From assembly GCA_019114885.1 (NCBI GenBank), contig DXEQ01000095.1, positions 1-12,698 of the forward strand: a stretch of DNA of 12,698 nt. The letters run 5' to 3'. Below, piece by piece: positions 11,777 through 12,698 of this stretch (position 1 is the first letter of the stretch; each line of letters starts with the position of its first letter). This stretch comes from Candidatus Anaerobutyricum stercoripullorum. GTDB lineage: Bacteria > Bacillota > Clostridia > Lachnospirales > Lachnospiraceae. A model generated the notes under the pieces. That model was given only the letters and a program-made list of their open reading frames with translations. It was not told the origin of the DNA and searched no databases. The translations under genes and the position numbers were made by a program.

Positions 11777-11891
11777 TGATAAAAATCCGCCGGGTGAGAT
11801 GCCAAAGAGTGTATATATCTGGATAAATGGGAAATACTTTTGATATCTTCATTTTCATTCTCAAAAAGTTTTACAGAAAATAAGAATATTT

Positions 11892-11930
11892 GTTAATAAA
11901 CTGTTACAGAAATGCATATGCTTTATTAAC
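11892..11930. promoter_or_regulatory. 39-bp inverted repeat upstream of the wall hydrolase gene
   Basis: GTTAATAAA (11892-11900) and TTTATTAAC (11922-11930) are perfect 9-bp arms. The 21-bp centre ends in the palindrome GCATATGC (11914-11921). It ends 23 bp before the ATG at 11954. It may be an operator or a leader hairpin; no strong sigma-A promoter was found around it. Confidence 0.5.
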
Positions 11931-11953
11931 CTGAGAGAAAAAGGGAGAGGTGC

Positions 11954-12616
11954 ATGGATTTGAGAAAAAAACGTGGATATCAAATGAGAACATATGTGAC
12001 TCTGGCAGCGCTGTGCTGCCTGATCGGATTTGGGCCGGCGTGGGTGCGGACAGGATATTCTCTGACAGCGGACGGCGGCAAAAAAGAGACCGCTGCCTGC
12101 CTCCCGGGTGGGAAGGCGCAGACGGGCACAGTGGCGGATAACACAAAAAATAAAGGAAGCGCGGGCAGAACGGACGGAGGGCAGACCATGGAGAATCTGA
12201 ACCGGTATCCGGACCCTCTCACAAACGAGGAAAAAGAGATGCTGTATAAGGTGGTCTCCATGGAATGTGACACCGGCTACGAGGGCTCTCTGGCAGTGAT
12301 CAGCTGCATGATGAACCGGACCCGCTCTGACAGATATTCGGACGATCTGATCGAGGTGGTGACGGAAGATTCTCAGTTTACCGCTTATTATGATAAAGAG
12401 ACGGGAACCTATCCTTATGTGGACCGGGTGCCTTCCGAGGAATGTATCGCGGCGGTAAACGACGCCCTATATAAAGGAAAAAGAAATCTTCCTTCCTATA
12501 TCCTGTATTTCCGTTCTTCGGATTACGATTCCTTACAGGGGTACGAGACCTACGGACAGATTGGAGATAATACCTATTTTTATCTGGACGAGGACCGGGA
12601 AGAAGGAGAAAAGTAG
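11954..12616 (+). CDS. exported cell wall hydrolase, SleB/CwlJ type (Hydrolase_2 domain)
   Basis: A 220-residue peptidoglycan hydrolase of the family that includes the spore cortex-lytic enzymes SleB and CwlJ. The basic N-terminus MDLRKKRGYQMR is followed by a hydrophobic stretch (about 13-31), which acts as an export signal or membrane anchor. A Gly/Lys/Thr-rich linker (about 38-80) leads to the catalytic domain (about 88-212). Family marks are LTNEEKEMLYKVVSMEC with the probable catalytic Glu104, then GYEGSLAVISCMMNR (108-122) and DSQFTAY (139-145). There is no peptidoglycan-binding repeat such as SleB carries at its N-terminus, so it is a short form. Its role (germination, sporulation or vegetative wall turnover) cannot be settled. 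ATG 11954 has AGGGAG (11942-11947) 6 bp upstream; ATG 11984 lacks a good site and would trim the signal. Confidence 0.9.
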   Translation: MDLRKKRGYQMRTYVTLAALCCLIGFGPAWVRTGYSLTADGGKKETAACLPGGKAQTGTVADNTKNKGSAGRTDGGQTMENLNRYPDPLTNEEKEMLYKVVSMECDTGYEGSLAVISCMMNRTRSDRYSDDLIEVVTEDSQFTAYYDKETGTYPYVDRVPSEECIAAVNDALYKGKRNLPSYILYFRSSDYDSLQGYETYGQIGDNTYFYLDEDREEGEK

Positions 12617-12621
12617 ATATA

Positions 12622-12654
12622 CTGCGGCGGAACCGGTAAATCTGACCGCCGCAG
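12622..12654 (+). other. GC-rich hairpin directly after the wall hydrolase gene
   Basis: CTGCGGCGG (12622-12630) pairs perfectly with CCGCCGCAG (12646-12654) around a 15-base loop. No T-run follows, so it more likely protects the mRNA end or works together with the terminator that comes four bases later. Confidence 0.75.
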
Positions 12655-12657
12655 GAC

Positions 12658-12687
12658 AAGAATCCTGTGCTGCGGGATTCTTTTTTT
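12658..12687 (+). terminator. intrinsic terminator of the wall hydrolase gene
   Basis: AAGAATCC (12658-12665) pairs with GGATTCTT (12675-12682), loop 9 bases, in a run of seven T (12681-12687). Confidence 0.88.
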
Positions 12688-12698
12688 CTTGTACCGAT

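Noticed and set aside
11540..11779. A plus-strand 79-codon open frame across the tRNA-Thr gene
   Set aside because: It is a translation of the tRNA itself, its promoter and the 33-bp repeats; the tRNA cloverleaf explains the sequence.

Overview
The window reads as chromosome from a Gram-positive Clostridia bacterium, most likely Lachnospiraceae (Bacillota). The reasons are consensus sigma-A promoters, strong AGGAGG-type ribosome binding sites, tRNAs without an encoded CCA end, a DUF1700/HAAS membrane protein, a lipoprotein with a transglutaminase core, and an ispF / cysS / mrnC / rlmB gene order known from Firmicutes. No phage, IS element, CRISPR array, toxin-antitoxin or defence module was seen. 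The content is mainly housekeeping, and the unusual material lies in the intergenic DNA.

Layout. 1-1055 is the 3' two thirds of groEL, followed by a run of three hairpins and a strong terminator. 1298-4608 holds a tandem ACT-domain protein that overlaps a transglutaminase-like lipoprotein, then a HAAS/DUF1700 membrane protein and an M20D amidohydrolase preceded by a three-copy 26-bp repeat. 4681-4970 is a tRNA-Val/tRNA-Met unit with a perfect consensus promoter and its own terminator. 5068-6920 is ispF overlapping an Eis-like acetyltransferase. 6995-9688 is cysS-mrnC-rlmB, tightly coupled, with a candidate promoter in front and a long two-way terminator behind. 9994-10746 is an unrecognised tyrosine-rich membrane protein on the minus strand. 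11006-11506 is a shikimate-kinase-like P-loop kinase with an altered substrate site. 11546-11710 is a tRNA-Thr unit, and 11954-12616 a SleB/CwlJ-type cell wall hydrolase with a terminator.

Functional links. cysS, mrnC and rlmB form a translation and ribosome-maturation unit (Cys-tRNA, 23S rRNA end processing, 23S 2'-O-methylation), and the three tRNAs add to the same theme. ispF supplies the MEP isoprenoid pathway. The lipoprotein and the wall hydrolase act outside the membrane.

A recurring oddity is short tandem duplication with a 25-33 bp unit at four unrelated places: 3341-3418, 8419-8472, 9756-9855 and 11711-11776. No convincing new multi-gene system was found. The best leads are the SD-bearing repeat before the amidohydrolase, the altered kinase, the unknown membrane protein, and the structured elements after groEL and rlmB.
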